From the NCBI GenBank assembly GCA_964036155.1, contig OZ038422.1, positions 66,921,201 to 66,985,200 on the forward strand: a stretch of DNA of 64,000 nt, given 5' to 3'. Numbering within the stretch: the first letter of the stretch is position 1; each line of letters opens with the position of its first letter. The notes below the pieces were generated by a model. It was given only the letters and a program-made list of their open reading frames with translations, ran no database searches and was not told the origin of the DNA. This DNA is from Diploscapter coronatus. Taxonomy: Eukaryota; Nematoda; Chromadorea; Rhabditida; Rhabditidae. This document shows, piece by piece, positions 1 to 13,023 of the stretch. The position numbers and the translations under genes are program-made.

Positions 1-3000
1 ATTCTTTTGCAGACGGGAAAATGAGTGTAGCACTTTTGGTCTTGCTCTTCAGCAACAGATGTCTGTCATAGTCCTCGTGTTGCCTGTAATCATATTCGTT
101 TTTCTAATCTCAGAATTAAACTATTATTTCTACATTATCTTACACTTGGGAATTTAAAGCTCAAGACAAACATAATGATGAAAACATTCATTTTTATCAT
201 CTTCCGTCAGGTGAGGTTCATATCTTTAATCCACGTAATATCGCTTGTGGAAATATTACCTGCACTCAACAGACACTTTGTCGATGTCCATTTTGTACGA
301 CTTAGCCATGTCGAACATCCCACCTGAGCCGATTGAGGAGTAGATTCGACACAGCCAAATGCAGTCCGTGAACTGAAGAGCAAAAATGCAAACTTAAGCA
401 AATTTAGTCTTTTATCAGGCCGAATTTCTTTAGTTTCTTGATGAAAAACAATATTTCGGAAAGGAGGAATTGGATTATTTATCTTCAAAAACCTACCAAA
501 ACTAGATATCTCGACTGCGTGTCCCTCCTCGTCTGCTTCAGCACTTCTCCTTCTCGAATCAAATGTCGGCCGGGGAAAAATACATCGAATTGACCCTGAA
601 GCGAAAATCGTTTTGGCTAAGAAAACAGATCTTCGAGCAAAATCTCTTGTGATATCCTCGCATTTTCTTCTATTACTCACAAGGAACTTATCCTATGATC
701 CTTTCAATAAATCTTTCAGTGCTGGAGAAATTTGTTTCTATCATTTTTGAAAACTTGACAAATTCATAATAAATAAGAAAATACCTGGAATCTGTCGTAA
801 AGCTGGAAGAGATGTTCGTTGCTGGGTAGCCCCATCTGCTTGTTCACTTTCTGGGCGATTTCTTCCAGTTTATCTACGGCTCCTAAAATAATTCGTTAGA
901 AAATTCCACAAAAATCAACTAACTTTTGCCCTTTTCAGCCTCCTCGCTGCCTTCCTTCAGGTAATTGTTGTAGCGAAGCATCAGAATCTTGTATCTGGAA
1001 ATGAAAGGCGATTTTTTTAAAATGAAGAAACAAAAAATTCAAACCTCATAAAATTCTGATGGACCTGATCGAGTTGTTGCACGATTGCACCGCGAGAACC
1101 TCGGTTGAACGCGTGCTGCTCGAACTGAAATTATGCTATTTCTGAAGAAACCTATCCCTTTTCTCGCTGTAAGTTCTGTAATATGTACAAAAAAGATTTT
1201 AGGAGTGCATATTGGATGTTTGAAGTTTTTGTTCTAATATTCAACATTTTGGAATCTTATCGAAAAAAGAAACAAGAAAAACCTACCGAAAGTGTAGCCT
1301 GATCAAAGTCCTTATTGTCTCTCCTCAAATTCGACATTTCCTCCACAAACTGAGCCTTCTTCAAGAGAAAAGGAGTACAGCTTTTGAGAATATCGGAGAA
1401 CTTGATAATTATGTCTGCCATTTTTGGGTTTTCCGAATTCCTGAAAGTATCACATTTCTTTGTAAAACTACTTTGAAGGCCTAACCAATTACTTATAGCA
1501 GTATTGAACTCGTCCTGCAGCAATTTATGGAAGGGCAGAATCTGGCTGAGCAGTTTCTGTATTTGCACAACGACATGATCTGTGCCATTCGCGTGAGGAG
1601 TCAGCAAGTCTTTATTCATTGTAGTCCTCCCATACTGCTCTATGTAGCTGGGGTAGTGCTGCAAGTCAAACCTACACATAATTCAATCAAGGAAAATATT
1701 GAGTGAAAGATTTGACTATGAAAATATTAAGATAAGAAAATAACGTAACGAATTGCAAAATGAAAATGAAACGAACCTTAACCATGTCTTCCAAATAGGC
1801 GACGAAATTCTTCTGCACAATCAGAAACTCGGCAGCCGCATAGTGCAATTGCTTCAGTCGTTTGTCTTCATCTGGGTCACCTAGAAAATAAACGAACTGT
1901 TTGCTTAACATCAAAAGATCAATTCGAAACTGTAATTTGAATAACTCGTACCAGTATTGTAATCAGGCACAGTGTCGTCAGACTGTGAAGTGAGCGAACT
2001 GCTTCTGTCGCTCACAATGCTCACCCCACTCTCCACTCGACTGCTGCTCCCCCCTTCTATCGAAAGATTGTTCGACGATTCCTGAAGCAATCCTTTTGAT
2101 TCTATCATATCAAACTTCGATTTTTTGTCTTTAATTTTGTGAAAAAATGACTACGTATTGTCAATGACCGGTCACTTGAGACAAACTGAATGAGACAGAA
2201 TATTGATGCACGGAAGTTAAGATTGTTTATAAGAGACTTTTCTTTAATTCAAGGAATCATTTTGACGACTATGTGAAAATACGCAATGCATTTTAGCACT
2301 TGCGAGTAAATGCACCATTTATTGTGTCTCAAGTTATCGGCCTTTGACGATAGAAGTGACCACATTGAATTCAATCAACATTTATCAGAAATTCAGACTC
2401 CATTTCAAGAAGCTACGAAGAAAATCAGTCATACCTTAGCAGGTCTCAACTTGCCGACATCTTTGGGTATTTCCCCGGAATTTGGACCAGACGTTTGTGA
2501 AGGAGGGGGAGGTCGTTTTGGGGGAATTTTGGACTTTCTGGAATAGGCAATTGAGTACTGGAGAATAGAGGAATGATGAAGCATTTGTCAAGTTGGTGCA
2601 CAAAATGAATCAGACAATTGCGAGAAGAAAAGAAGCAACAAGAAAGGCAAAATATGGAGAGAAGGAGAATTACTCACATAAGAAGGCCTTTCTCGCGGAG
2701 CTGCTCGATTATTATGTTGTGCAACACTGGGTCCGCATTGAATGATGAACTGAAAAAGAAGAATGAAAATTTAAATAAAATCGAATTTTTCAATGTAAAG
2801 GTGCATTTTCCAACATTTTTCTCGTGTTTAATACACGATAGGAGAAAAAAGCAACAAAATCAGGTAGGATATTTTCTGTCCAGCTGAAAATGGTAAATTA
2901 TGTCGATAAAATGTATGAAAATTAAAAGAAATGCGTTTCGATTCATGAAATTTGCCAAAAAAAATATCTCAAAATACCAACCGACTGTTGATTGAGTCCA

Positions 3001-4528
3001 TCCCAGAGAACGTGTCGATGGACAATCTGGGCTGAGAGTCCCGTTCATCGTCTGGACTCGAGTCCGAAGTGTTCGCGGAAATCAGAGATGTTGGTCTGTA
3101 AGTTTTTCTTGCAAAACATTTCTTCGAGGAAAAAAGAGCATAATAATAATAATAATTATTATTATTACCTCGAAACTCTTCGATTGATTACAGGAGAAGT
3201 GACATTCGAATGCGTGGACGGTTCGGAGGAGGCTGCAGGCGAAGTGGCCGACTCCCCCCTCTGTTGTCCGAACAGACCCACCACTGACTCGAACATTCGA
3301 GCCTTCTCGCGGACTGTACTGCTTCCGCTCTGCAATTGGAAACCGTCATTATTAGCAGCATGTTGAGATGAATTATCGGAACTCGAGTCGTTTATAGACG
3401 GTTGGACGTTTTAATCGAATTTTGCATAGGAAAAATAATAATCGAATGAGAAAACGTTGTTGACTACTAAAATATAATCAGAAGATTGTTCAGCCGAATG
3501 TACTCTTCTCTCTACTGATTCCAGAACTATTCAACTGACTATGTGTGTTTTCATTCGTTTATTCTTTTCAAGAAACGATACAGAATTTATTCGAAAATAA
3601 TCGCGTGAAAAGAGATATCAAACTACTCTCTTGAGTTTGCATATTTTCAATTGAAAAAGAACGAAGCCATACCGGTGATTGTTGTTCAGGTTCATGGTTA
3701 TTGTTTCTGAGCGCTGCTGGTTTTGGGGGCAAAGGGGGTCGGGTTGGCAGAGGAGCGGGGATGGTGCCATTCGAACCATTCCCATTCACAACATTTGAAT
3801 TCGTATTGGAAGTGGATTCGGAATTTAACGGAGATGAGGAGCGCCATTGTGGATGTTCTGAATGAATTGAATGTGTGCGTGTGTGTACTTTTTCATGTAT
3901 TTGAAAGTTTACTCATTTCTAGTTTAGTTCGTATTGATAAAGAAGAAAAATCGCTAAACTTAGCAAGAAGTTGATACGAGTTGTGATGATACGATAGTCA
4001 TAATATTGCTACTGATTTCTAACTCTAGAAAGACGTGAATGAAGGGCAACTCATTTATTTCATTTTCTCTATCAGCAGCATTTCTCATTGCAGAGAAACA
4101 CAGATGATTCACGTTCATTGATTTTCATCCTCTTATCAGTTCACCAGGCAGAACGCGAAAAGGAAAATAGGATTAACGTTAACTTTTTTTTGGAGGAAGT
4201 ACTCATTTTTTAATTGTAACTTTACAATAGTATATGTCAGCACATGCTTGGTTAAGCAAGATATGAAATGGACTATTTAAAAGCATCAAAATAATTAATG
4301 AAATGAGGAGGGAAGATTTTTTCTCAGAATATTTTCATACACCATGAATATTTCAAATTAAAAATATAACGTAAAGGGAAAAATCTTACTTCCATGATTC
4401 TGTTCCTGATTACTTGGATTGTCGAGTTTTCGTTCCTGAGCAGGACTTTTCCTCGGTCCGATCGGGTGCAGCTTTTCGAGTCGGGCACGCAGCTCATTCA
4501 CGTGGTTGCTGCTCTGCGTCGAAGTCAT
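1..4528 (-). CDS. FGD-type Rho guanine nucleotide exchange factor (DH-PH), 3' end outside window
   Basis: Sixteen exons read on the minus strand: 4528-4390, 3857-3673, 3329-3169, 3095-2982, 2749-2678, 2537-2435, 2081-1952, 1880-1777, 1658-1486, 1440-1287, 1124-1045, 994-924, 882-785, 595-497, 372-260, 83-1; all phases join, giving about 626 residues before the window edge. The first ~300 residues are low complexity, with SH3-ligand-like proline runs (PLPTRPPLPPKP, IPPKRPPPP). A DH (RhoGEF) domain follows at about 300-525 (AAAEFLIVQKNFVAYLEDM onward), then the start of a PH domain (LIREGEVLKQTRRDTQSRYL). Pro-rich/DH/PH order fits the FGD family, which activates Cdc42; the expected FYVE and second PH would lie outside the window. 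The exon at 1486-1658 must use the inner acceptor TTGCAG, because the outer one gives a stop. The start at 4528 is the first ATG after an acceptor at 4562; an open, phase-compatible upstream exon near 5531-5580 is possible. Family assignment is an inference from the DH-PH pattern. Confidence 0.8.
3141..3168. repeat. AAT/ATT microsatellite in Rho GEF intron
   Basis: A run of TAA units turns into TTA units at the centre, forming a perfect short palindrome directly before the minus-strand donor of exon 3329-3169. Confidence 0.75.
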
Positions 4529-4561
4529 CCTTATCCAAATGCAGTCATCTGAATCCAGTCG

Positions 4562-6634
4562 CTGTAAGCAGATGATCGTGACGTACAGGAAAAGGGAAGG
4601 GATTGCGAAACGAGAATGAGACAGGGAAAGTGAAAAGGGAAAGAAAGCAAGAAAGGGCAAATAGTCAGCAGAGAAATTAGAGAAGAAGAAGAAGAAGGAG
4701 GAAAGAGTTGAAGGGGACAACATAACAAAACAAAGCAAAACAACGAGAGAAATGAACGCAAATCCGAGTTGAAGAGGTTGAAGCAGATATGCATGGGGAA
4801 GTGTGCCTGAGGAAGAGCGATCAAAATAGCGGAGGGAAAATCGATAGAGATAGGGGAGGGACATGAGACTGTTTGTCTATGTTAGAGATAGAGAGGACAG
4901 ACAGAGGCATTGCCTGAGGCAGGAAATTATGCAATAGAAGGAAAGGGAAAAGAAGGCAAGTGGTTGACGACAATCAGACAGGCTGACATACGATTGATCG
5001 ATAATCGAAGCCGAAAATGACTTGGCCAGAGGCAGAGGGGCAGAGAGGGCAAATCAGCCCGTCTCTATTCGTCAGACTCTCTCTCTCTTTCCAGGGATGA
5101 TGACTCATTCTCGCTGCCGATTAGTCGTCGAGAAAATACAAACAATTGATGATGAAGATTCCATTTCTCACCACTTTCAGTCCCTTTTCTCCCCCTTCTC
5201 GTTCTCTCTTTTCACCGATCAAATTCATCCAATTAACTCGCAGATAAGTAATCAATTCACGCAAACAGAAGGACGAAAGAAAAACCACTGCGCGCACTGA
5301 CTAATCCGAAATGATTCGAGGAAAAACGACTGGAGATTTCTCGCTATTTTTGAAAAGTAATCGAGAGGAATCCGAATGAAATGCGCATGAAAATACGAGA
5401 TGTTGCAATCCGATATGATGAAGGAAGGCGCTCATGACAAGCAGACAAGCAGAAAAAATAACTGAAAACGATAGAAAGGAGGGAAGAGGGAGGATGTAAC
5501 TGGATAAACACAATAGCTATCGATTGAGTTACCTGGCAGAAATATCTATTCTTCACTAGCTTTGTGTTTGTGAACAACAGCAAGCAGACTAAACAAAAAC
5601 GATGTTTTTACTTCATTTTGAGCAGAAGAGTGATAAAATACATGTTTCTTGAAAAAAATACTATGTAAATTTTCGGAAATTGGTTGAACGAACGGTTAGC
5701 AGATGAAAGATGTTCTTGTGATAGTCATGTATCGCAAAAAAAAAACTAAAAGTGAAAAAAACAAAGAAAATTTAAAAATGGACACTTGCTGTCAACTCTA
5801 AAATCGACCAACTTCATCGAAAATCTGTCTTGATTTTTATTTGGTCGTTCTCATTTTCGCTCAGTTTTTTGTTCGAATTGGTATTTTTTCGCGATTATTT
5901 CGAATTTTCAAACTTCCTGCTCATCGAAAGTTAGTAGAAACCCTGTGGATCTGCTGCTCGATGAGCACTGAATTAGAATATTTCGTTCTACTTCTGCCTG
6001 GCCTGAATTACCATCATGAATTTTTCTGCACTTTCTTCTATTTTACGTGACAAATCAGTGTCGAGGTTATTGACATTCGCAATCGCGATCAGATGTCCCA
6101 GTTCCAATGGGCTCATCGATTTATCCACAGACAGTCAGAGAAATGTGAGAGTGATTAGCAGCACTGCAGCAACCGCCAAAACAGTCGATATTCTCTCGCG
6201 AAGCGTCTTTTCCCTTCTCGTTTTTTTCTTTCAATTATTCAAATTTTTATCATTATTTTCGATAAAATTTCGAGGTCTTTTCTTCAGTCGTATTCTTCAT
6301 TATTCTCTCTGCAACTTTTCTTGCAGCATCCGGAAACAGTCAGCAGCCGCCTCTTCCCGCCAAAATGCGTTTGAATTATTCGATCGACAGCCAAATTTTT
6401 CAGCTTCTCATTTGAATTTTCTTTCCGAATTTTCCACTTTTCTGCTATTTTTTTTCTCGAAATCCTATCATCGGAATCTCGCCTTGTAGTTTTCCGTATT
6501 GAAATCTCTCCATTGCTGAATTTTTATAGTTACGCATTTGTATTGAACTTTCTGTGCTCATACGACATTTTTAGCTTCTTTTTTTCAGATCTTCTCAAAC
6601 TTACCCAAATCGAATCTCGTCCAGACTTTGTGTG
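4562..6634. other. Intergenic region between the divergent Rho GEF and EED genes
   Basis: About 2 kb separates the first recognised GEF exon from the EED start on the other strand. It is rich in purine/pyrimidine runs, for example CT-rich stretches near 5078-5095. No reading frame here has convincing protein features. A good minus-strand donor at 5526-5531 follows an open stretch, so a 5' exon of the GEF gene may lie at 5531-5580. Confidence 0.5.
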
Positions 6635-9600
6635 ATGAAGGAAGCGCACGATGAGAATGGATTCGTTCGCCCTGGAATAAGCGGAATGTCTGGTAAATTT
6701 TCATCTTTTCCAGAAAGAAAAGAAATTTCTTGAAATCATCAGTTTATTTTCAGAGTCCGGCAGTTCAGTTGCAACTTCCGAATTAAACGAATACGAGGAT
6801 CACCCGACTCGACCATTCTCCAAAATCTGCACTCGATATGTGAGTCTTCCATGAAACCGGGGTTGAACTAAAATGGTATTTTCAAGTTTTGGAAGGCAAA
6901 ATATAAAAGATTAGTGGAAATATCATTTGTGTCCAATTCCGAATGAGATTTTTCCAATTTCAAACTCTTCAGGAATCCCACAAATCAGCAGTCTACGCAG
7001 TCGTTTTCAATCCCTACCAAGAGCACGATGAAGTGCCCATTTTCGCGACGTGCGGATCAAATATGGTTTGATTCACTCAATTTTCCTTCGAAATTCTATG
7101 TTTTTCAGGTGAATTTCTACGAATGCCATATTTCCGAAGACGGCCGACACGATTCGTTTACTCTGGTGCAGTCGGTTCGCGACAAAGCGGTAATTTTGAC
7201 TGACTCGAGAAAATAATAGCGCTTGAATTCTCGTGTAATATTAAACGTGATCCGACTTACAAGGAAACAACTGCAACTGCAGTGCCGCTGCCTATTTTTT
7301 TTGCAGTCCAGTTGCAATTTTCGAAGAAAAGTTACGTCTGAACGTGAGGAAAAGCTGTTTGAATTCTGCAAATCAAAATATTCACTCCTTTGTATAATCG
7401 TCGAATGCATTCGTGCGTTTTTCTTGCAGAGCGACGAGAATTTCTACACATGCACGTGGTGTTTCGACCCGACATCTCCCAACTCGCCCCATTTGCTGGC
7501 TGCTGGCGGCGAGTACGGATTCATTCGAGTTATTGGTGCCAGCAATGGAGAGGATTTGGCCGTGAGTTTTTCCGTTCTGCAAAAAAGTCATAAATGAGTA
7601 ATTGCATAAAAATCGATTTGTTCACTTTCTATGCAAAATTGCACATCTTTTGAAGATTACAGAATTTGAATTTAACGAGTTTTCAATCTTATTATTTCAG
7701 TGCCTCCGCGGCCATGGGAACTACATCAACGAGCTGCGCACCTCGCCGGTGAACTCGATGCTGCTGGCGAGTGCCTCGAAGGACTGCACGATTCGGCTCT
7801 GGAATATCAGATTCGACCAATGTCTCGCCATTCTGGGGGGAATCAACGGGCATCTCGATCAAGTCCTGTCGATTGTAGGTTTTGATTAGTCTTCTTTAAA
7901 AAACTTTCTCATTTTTGAACCAATTTTGCACCTTAAAAACTTGAAGGAAGTATCAAATTCATTCTTTTCTCAAATTCTAACAAAGAGGGTTTGATTGAAT
8001 TTTTCATAAATTAGGCATGAAGTCAAAATATCCAATGCCATTCCTGTCTGATAATCTTCAAAATCTTAATTAAAAGGAAAACTTAACGATCACTTTCCAT
8101 TATCATCCTGACTTCAATAATCATTTGCCTTATAGCCATCACTTTGTATTGAATTCGCACATTTGCAGGACTGGTCTCCCGATGGTTGTCTTATCGCTTC
8201 GTGCAGTATGGATCACACAATTCGAGTCTGGGATTTGGACGTCGAAAATCTCAATGATCGCATCAAGAACACTATGAAATTGGTGAGAAAAGGTGAAGAA
8301 GCTTTAAAAAAAAAAAGTAGTTTCAGGTTGCCACTGTAAAGCCTCGAAGAAAATGGGTGTTTGACTACGATTGCCAGCTAAGAGAAGAAATGGCTGAGTA
8401 CAATGCGAAACGGGCTAAGGAGTTGGAAGAAAAGAGGAAGAGACAGAATGGCGACGAGAAAACGAATGGAGCAGGTGAGTGGGAAGAAAATATTTCTTTT
8501 TTGCGAAGAAAATGAAACAAGATTACTAAAATCGTCAGAATAAATTCCAAAACACGTACTTACAGAAAACGGTTCTGCATCTTCAGCTTCATCCGAGACG
8601 AGCAGGAAAGCTCCTTCTGCAGACGACGACAGTAATGACATGCTGAAGAAGAAAACAAAAGATGACCCTAACAAGCCACTCGCTTTCGATGAAAAACCGT
8701 TTGTCTGTGAGTTCTTTCTCTTGGAGAAATGGATTTTAGAGCTCGCCAAACCCCAATAATGATCACTTCTCCTGTGGCTAAAACCGATGATTTGCACATT
8801 GATTACATCGATTGGATACGATTTTATGGAGAGTACATGATTTCGAAGGTACTCATTTTGCAGCTGAGCTCTTTCAAAAGAGAATGTTTCAGGGCTCTGA
8901 CGGAATGCTGAAGATATTCCGATTCGGCAATTTCGGAGAGGAGAATTTCCTAAAGAATTGCCTGAAGCCCGAGACGAGTGTGATTCGACTTGCAGAGTTG
9001 GATTTGCCTGACACCAACATCTGGTTTCTCCGCACTGAGTTGGATCCACTCAATAAGGTTGGAACTGAATTGTATCATTTTCTTCTTCAACATTTCTGAA
9101 AATTGAATATCTTCATTTCATCTTCCTTCAAAACGCATAATTTCAGTGGTTGCCTGTAGGGAACAAAGGAGGATCGATCTATTTTTGGCGTCTGGACAAA
9201 GGAATTCCCCACAGAGAGGCGTAAGTAAATTTTATCTTCGAAAATTATCATTGAGCTAAAAAAATAAAGCATCAAAAATAAATTTTTATTCGATTTTTCA
9301 ATTTTCAGAGATTTCGTGCTTCCCATCGTGTACATGACAATCCGCCACATTGGATGGGATCCACTCGGTCGAGTCATGATTGCTGTGGCTGACGGTGGCT
9401 CAATTACACTTGTCAGGTCAGGCATTTTATCTTCCTAACTTTCTTAAATAAATTCTCGGAATCTTTACTATCAACCTTGTGCAGAATAGATGAAAACATT
9501 TTATTACAGTTGCTCTTTCATTTATCACGTTACAGATACAACTCAATGCTCATTTCAGGCGACGCTTCAAGCACGAGAAGGTGGACGAACGCGGAGCTGC

Positions 9601-9796
9601 TGTAAGATATCGGCACAAAGGCACGTCGAAAGGAGAAGGGACAGGAAAGGAGTGGAAGACGATGAAGAATGGCAAGAGGAGGAGAATGATGAACAGCGAA
9701 GAGGCGGAGAGTGGTGTGGAGATGAAGCAGGAAGTGGACGAGGATGATAGAAGCACCACCACGGCTACTGACTCCACTATGCATACGGATAATTGA
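6635..9796 (+). CDS. mes-6: EED/ESC (MES-6-like) WD40 subunit of Polycomb repressive complex 2
   Basis: Fourteen exons: 6635-6692, 6754-6839, 6973-7065, 7109-7189, 7430-7561, 7701-7874, 8169-8282, 8327-8474, 8566-8706, 8742-8848, 8893-9057, 9147-9220, 9309-9416, 9559-9796 (572 aa). EED is the WD-repeat scaffold of PRC2 that reads H3K27me3 and stimulates the methyltransferase. Family-specific strings are visible: [60 protein letters not shown]. The aromatic-cage positions look kept as aromatics (Tyr in AVYAVVF, Tyr in FYTCTW, Trp-Phe in NIWFLR). Two departures from human EED are clear: a charged insert of about 90 residues after the [11 protein letters not shown] repeat, and a basic C-terminal tail of about 80 residues. 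The 36-bp segment 8707-8741 must be removed, as reading through gives a stop. A TTTTTTCAG at 6581-6588 may be a trans-splice acceptor. The symbol follows the C. elegans orthologue by inference. Confidence 0.9.
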
Positions 9797-10743
9797 GGCG
9801 GGGTTCTCTTCTGTGAATATTGAAGAACAGATTTGAAGGGCTCATGATTTCCCACTTGAAAGCTATCTGCTCAGATATTCTTTTCATGAAAATAGAAAAT
9901 TTGTTCTTTCCCACTTTTGAATGACTAGAGCGAAAAATGGGATAACACTGACTATTTCAAATCTGCTCTATCAATCTTGGTATTTTTCATGTAAATGTTT
10001 CATTTCTCGATTTTCATTTATGTCAATTTGGTTCTTTTGTATTCATGACTCGTGTTCTTAGCCACTTTGTGATTTTCCATTCCCATTTTCACATTCGATG
10101 TTTTCTCGCCAAGTTTCAACCACTTCCTCATCATTAACTAACATCACATCTCAATCAACTGTTAATTCTTACCTCGATTTTTCATAATTATTTTCAACCC
10201 TTTGAAAGCTCTCAATTCTAAAACAATCTGACCGAATTACGGGTCTAATTTTTGGGTTTTCCATTACTTTTGGCTTTTTTTTCTAACTTTCAGCCCTGTT
10301 GATTTGTTCATCTGTTGCTTCTGTATTAATTCGATCTCATGTTCATTCGCAATTGTATTATTCTGTTTATTTTTTAGTGTTGTATGTTTTGAAATAATTC
10401 TTGTTTTGGTTATTTTTTGGAGATTATTGAAACCCTACGAGTTTGAAACTCGCTCAGATATCTTGGAGTTTTCATTTCTTTTTTGAAAATTTAATCTTAA
10501 AATGTTTCAGCAATCAACTTATCGCTTTAGCGACTTCCAATTGACAGCAACAACTTTCTTTCATCTTCAAGGTAATGTATTTTTCTTCTTTCGAATTTAA
10601 ATGAAAATTACAATAACATGTCTTTTCTTGTTCACTCGAGCATTTAACGTTAATATGCAAAATTTCAAATGTATGAGAAAGTCTCGAGTTATATCCTGCC
10701 ATTCAAAACATCAATTCAATTCATTTCATTTCAGTGTGCAAAA
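9797..10743. other. Intergenic region between EED and CKS genes
   Basis: T-rich, non-coding sequence containing the EED 3' UTR and the CKS outron or promoter. I see no gene, repeat or RNA structure in it. The last bases before the CKS ATG form an acceptor, TTTCAG, ending at 10734. Confidence 0.55.
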
Positions 10744-11508
10744 ATGACGACGGGTGCGAACGATTTCTACTACTCGAACAAGTACTGCGACGACGAGTAC
10801 GAATATCGTCATGTGCACGTCACCAAGGAGGTTTGTTTCTGAAAATAAATCAATCGTCGAGTTTTACATTTTGAACTCTTCCTCGACTTTGAAATGCAAA
10901 ACATCGTTCATTTCTGAAAATAAAAAAAAAATACCATTTCTTCAGGTTGCCAAGATGATCCCGAAGAATCGCCTAATGTCCGAATCGGAGTGGCGCAGCC
11001 TCGGGATTCAGCAGGTAGAATATTTTGTTCGTTGAGAATGAGGATTAAGATCAAAATGTGCTAAAAAAAATTCGACGATAATAATCGTAATAATTTCATA
11101 GCATCATTTTCGTCATCGCCGCTATATTATTCTGCGCTGAAAAGTGCACTCTAAACCCCAGAACCTCGTGCTCCAATCAAAAATGAGAGCAGCTCTTTTC
11201 TCGTTATGCAAATAGGAGGGGGTGACTAATTTTTGATTGAGAATTTTTTTTTTTGCAAGTTCGAACGCGACTTTTCAGCGTCGAATGCTAGCGATGAGCA
11301 CAATATCTTTTCAATTTTACTTCGATTATTTACGAAAGAAAACAGTAAATGCAAATAAAAAATAACGCGAATTCAGTCACCCGGTTGGGTCCATTACGCG
11401 ATCCACGCCCCAGAACGTCACGTGCTCCTCTTCCGCAGGCCGCTCAACTACGGACAGCAGCCGCAGGGCTCTTCCCAGGCCGCCGCCAAGCAGGTCGGAG
11501 TTCGCTAA
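10744..11508 (+). CDS. cks-1: Cyclin-dependent kinase regulatory subunit (CKS1/Suc1)
   Basis: Three exons: 10744-10830, 10946-11014, 11377-11508, encoding 95 residues. CKS proteins bind CDK1/CDK2 and recognise phosphothreonine, promoting multisite phosphorylation and mitotic exit. The whole family core is present: [37 protein letters not shown], and the beta-hinge/CDK-binding segment [14 protein letters not shown]. The C-terminus (Gln/Ala-rich, ending GVR) resembles the nematode form. An acceptor, TTTCAG, ends 9 nt before the ATG, consistent with trans-splicing. Intron 2 (362 bp) holds a foldback repeat. A polyadenylation signal AATAAA lies at 11929-11934. Confidence 0.95.
11110..11299. repeat. 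Foldback (MITE-like) repeat in CKS intron 2
   Basis: Left arm about 11112-11144 and right arm about 11270-11297 are inverted copies (TCATCGC...GCGCTGAAAAGT against ACTTTTCAGCGTCGAA...GCGATGA). A second inner inverted pair is CAATCAAAAATGA near 11176 and TAATTTTTGATTG near 11227. There is no coding capacity, so this is probably a non-autonomous element. Confidence 0.65.
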
Positions 11509-12148
11509 TTCTCTTCATCGGCGCTCTTAAATCTCAATCAATCAAAATCATCGGTCTCTACCTTCTTTCATCGTTTAAACATAATCTCGTAAAAATTCTA
11601 ATATTTAACATCCACTAGGCAATTCACTGTAGTCAATTTGTAAGAATATTTAGCACTTGAATCTCACGAAATTCCATTTTAAAGCTGCTCCTTTCGGCAA
11701 GATTTGTGAGATTAAAGTATTCCAACTCGTTTGTGAACGACATTGTGGCTAGCTCAAAACTATTCCTCTATATCTCGTGCTCTTCCACTTATTCTATACA
11801 GGTTCTTTCTTCTTCACTTATCTCACAACCTCACCTGTAACATCCATGTCTAAAATTCACTCACTGCTAGTTCCATAGCTAGACGTATTTTAAATCAAAG
11901 TTTTTGTTTCCGGTTCAAACATTTTATCAATAAAATTGTCGTTTTAAATCTTTATATTTACCTGAAGAGCATGCTACTACTCACAATCAGCACATCGCCA
12001 AATGCAACAAAAATAAATTCATGCAGAAATGATCGTAGGAAATTGTAGGAAAAAAAATTTATTCAGCTAAGAAATTGCACCACCGTGTTGATAATGAAAA
12101 ACTTCAATGAGATCATAGATTTTTAACAGCATAGAGCTAGTCGATGAA
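11509..12148. other. Intergenic region between converging CKS and H2B genes
   Basis: This stretch holds the 3' ends of two convergent genes: AATAAA at 11929-11934 for CKS (plus) and the complement of AATAAA at 12058-12063 for H2B (minus). No other feature is seen. Confidence 0.6.
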
Positions 12149-12624
<476 letters not shown>

Positions 12625-12963
12625 CGTAGATCGATTAGAAGAAAGTAGGGATGAATTCGAGAATCAGGGAATAGCAGATGAGATATGAATACTGTTGAAT
12701 CCGCGGGTTTATATACACGAAGAAGTGGGTGGGCGGGGTCCAATAGTTCAATAAAGAAGCCTAAAAGACGAAGTAGCAATGAAAGTGGGCAAATCAACAC
12801 ACAAAAGGGAAAGGATAGCGGCGCTCCGCCCACTTCGTTTCATAAGCGATTTAGATATAAAGGCACTTGCAAATTTGATCTCAATCAGTGGCATTCACTT
12901 GCTTCTTCTATTCAGCCGTCTTTCTGATATATGCGATAATCTATCGATAAATCATCGATTAAT
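12625..12963. promoter_or_regulatory. Bidirectional histone promoter
   Basis: The 339-bp gap between H2B (minus) and a histone-like ATG (plus) contains two outward TATA boxes: TATATAAA on the minus strand at 12715-12708 and TATAAAG on the plus strand at about 12856-12862. Each is preceded by a GCCCAC-type element: plus CTCCGCCCACTT at 12824-12835, and minus CCCCGCCCACCCACTTC at 12738-12722. A CCAAT motif lies near 12739. Divergent H2A/H2B pairs with this layout are standard in animals. Confidence 0.75.
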
Positions 12964-12980
12964 ATGCCTGGACGTGGTGA
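12964..12980 (+). pseudogene. Truncated histone start (Met-Pro-Gly-Arg-Gly), probably an H2A remnant
   Basis: An ATG at the expected distance (~108 bp) from a plus-strand TATA box begins MPGRG, like the H2A and H4 N-terminus. A possible donor (G|GTGAAT) follows at once. Read without splicing it ends after one more codon. No continuation of an H2A or H4 fold is seen downstream, where a foldback repeat begins about 50 bp later. Its position opposite H2B favours H2A; H4 is possible. A spliced gene with a distant second exon cannot be fully excluded. Confidence 0.5.
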
Positions 12981-13023
12981 ATAAATCCGATTCTTATTCG
13001 TAAATTTTCGAAAAACCCAAACT

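Noticed and set aside
5022..5300. Plus-strand open frame in the GEF/EED intergenic region
   Set aside because: Mixed low-complexity sequence with no homology that I recognise and no downstream exon.
9530..9855. Minus-strand Ser/Leu-rich open frames over the EED 3' end
   Set aside because: They are antisense to the basic C-terminal tail of EED, whose plus-strand frame is supported by splicing phase.
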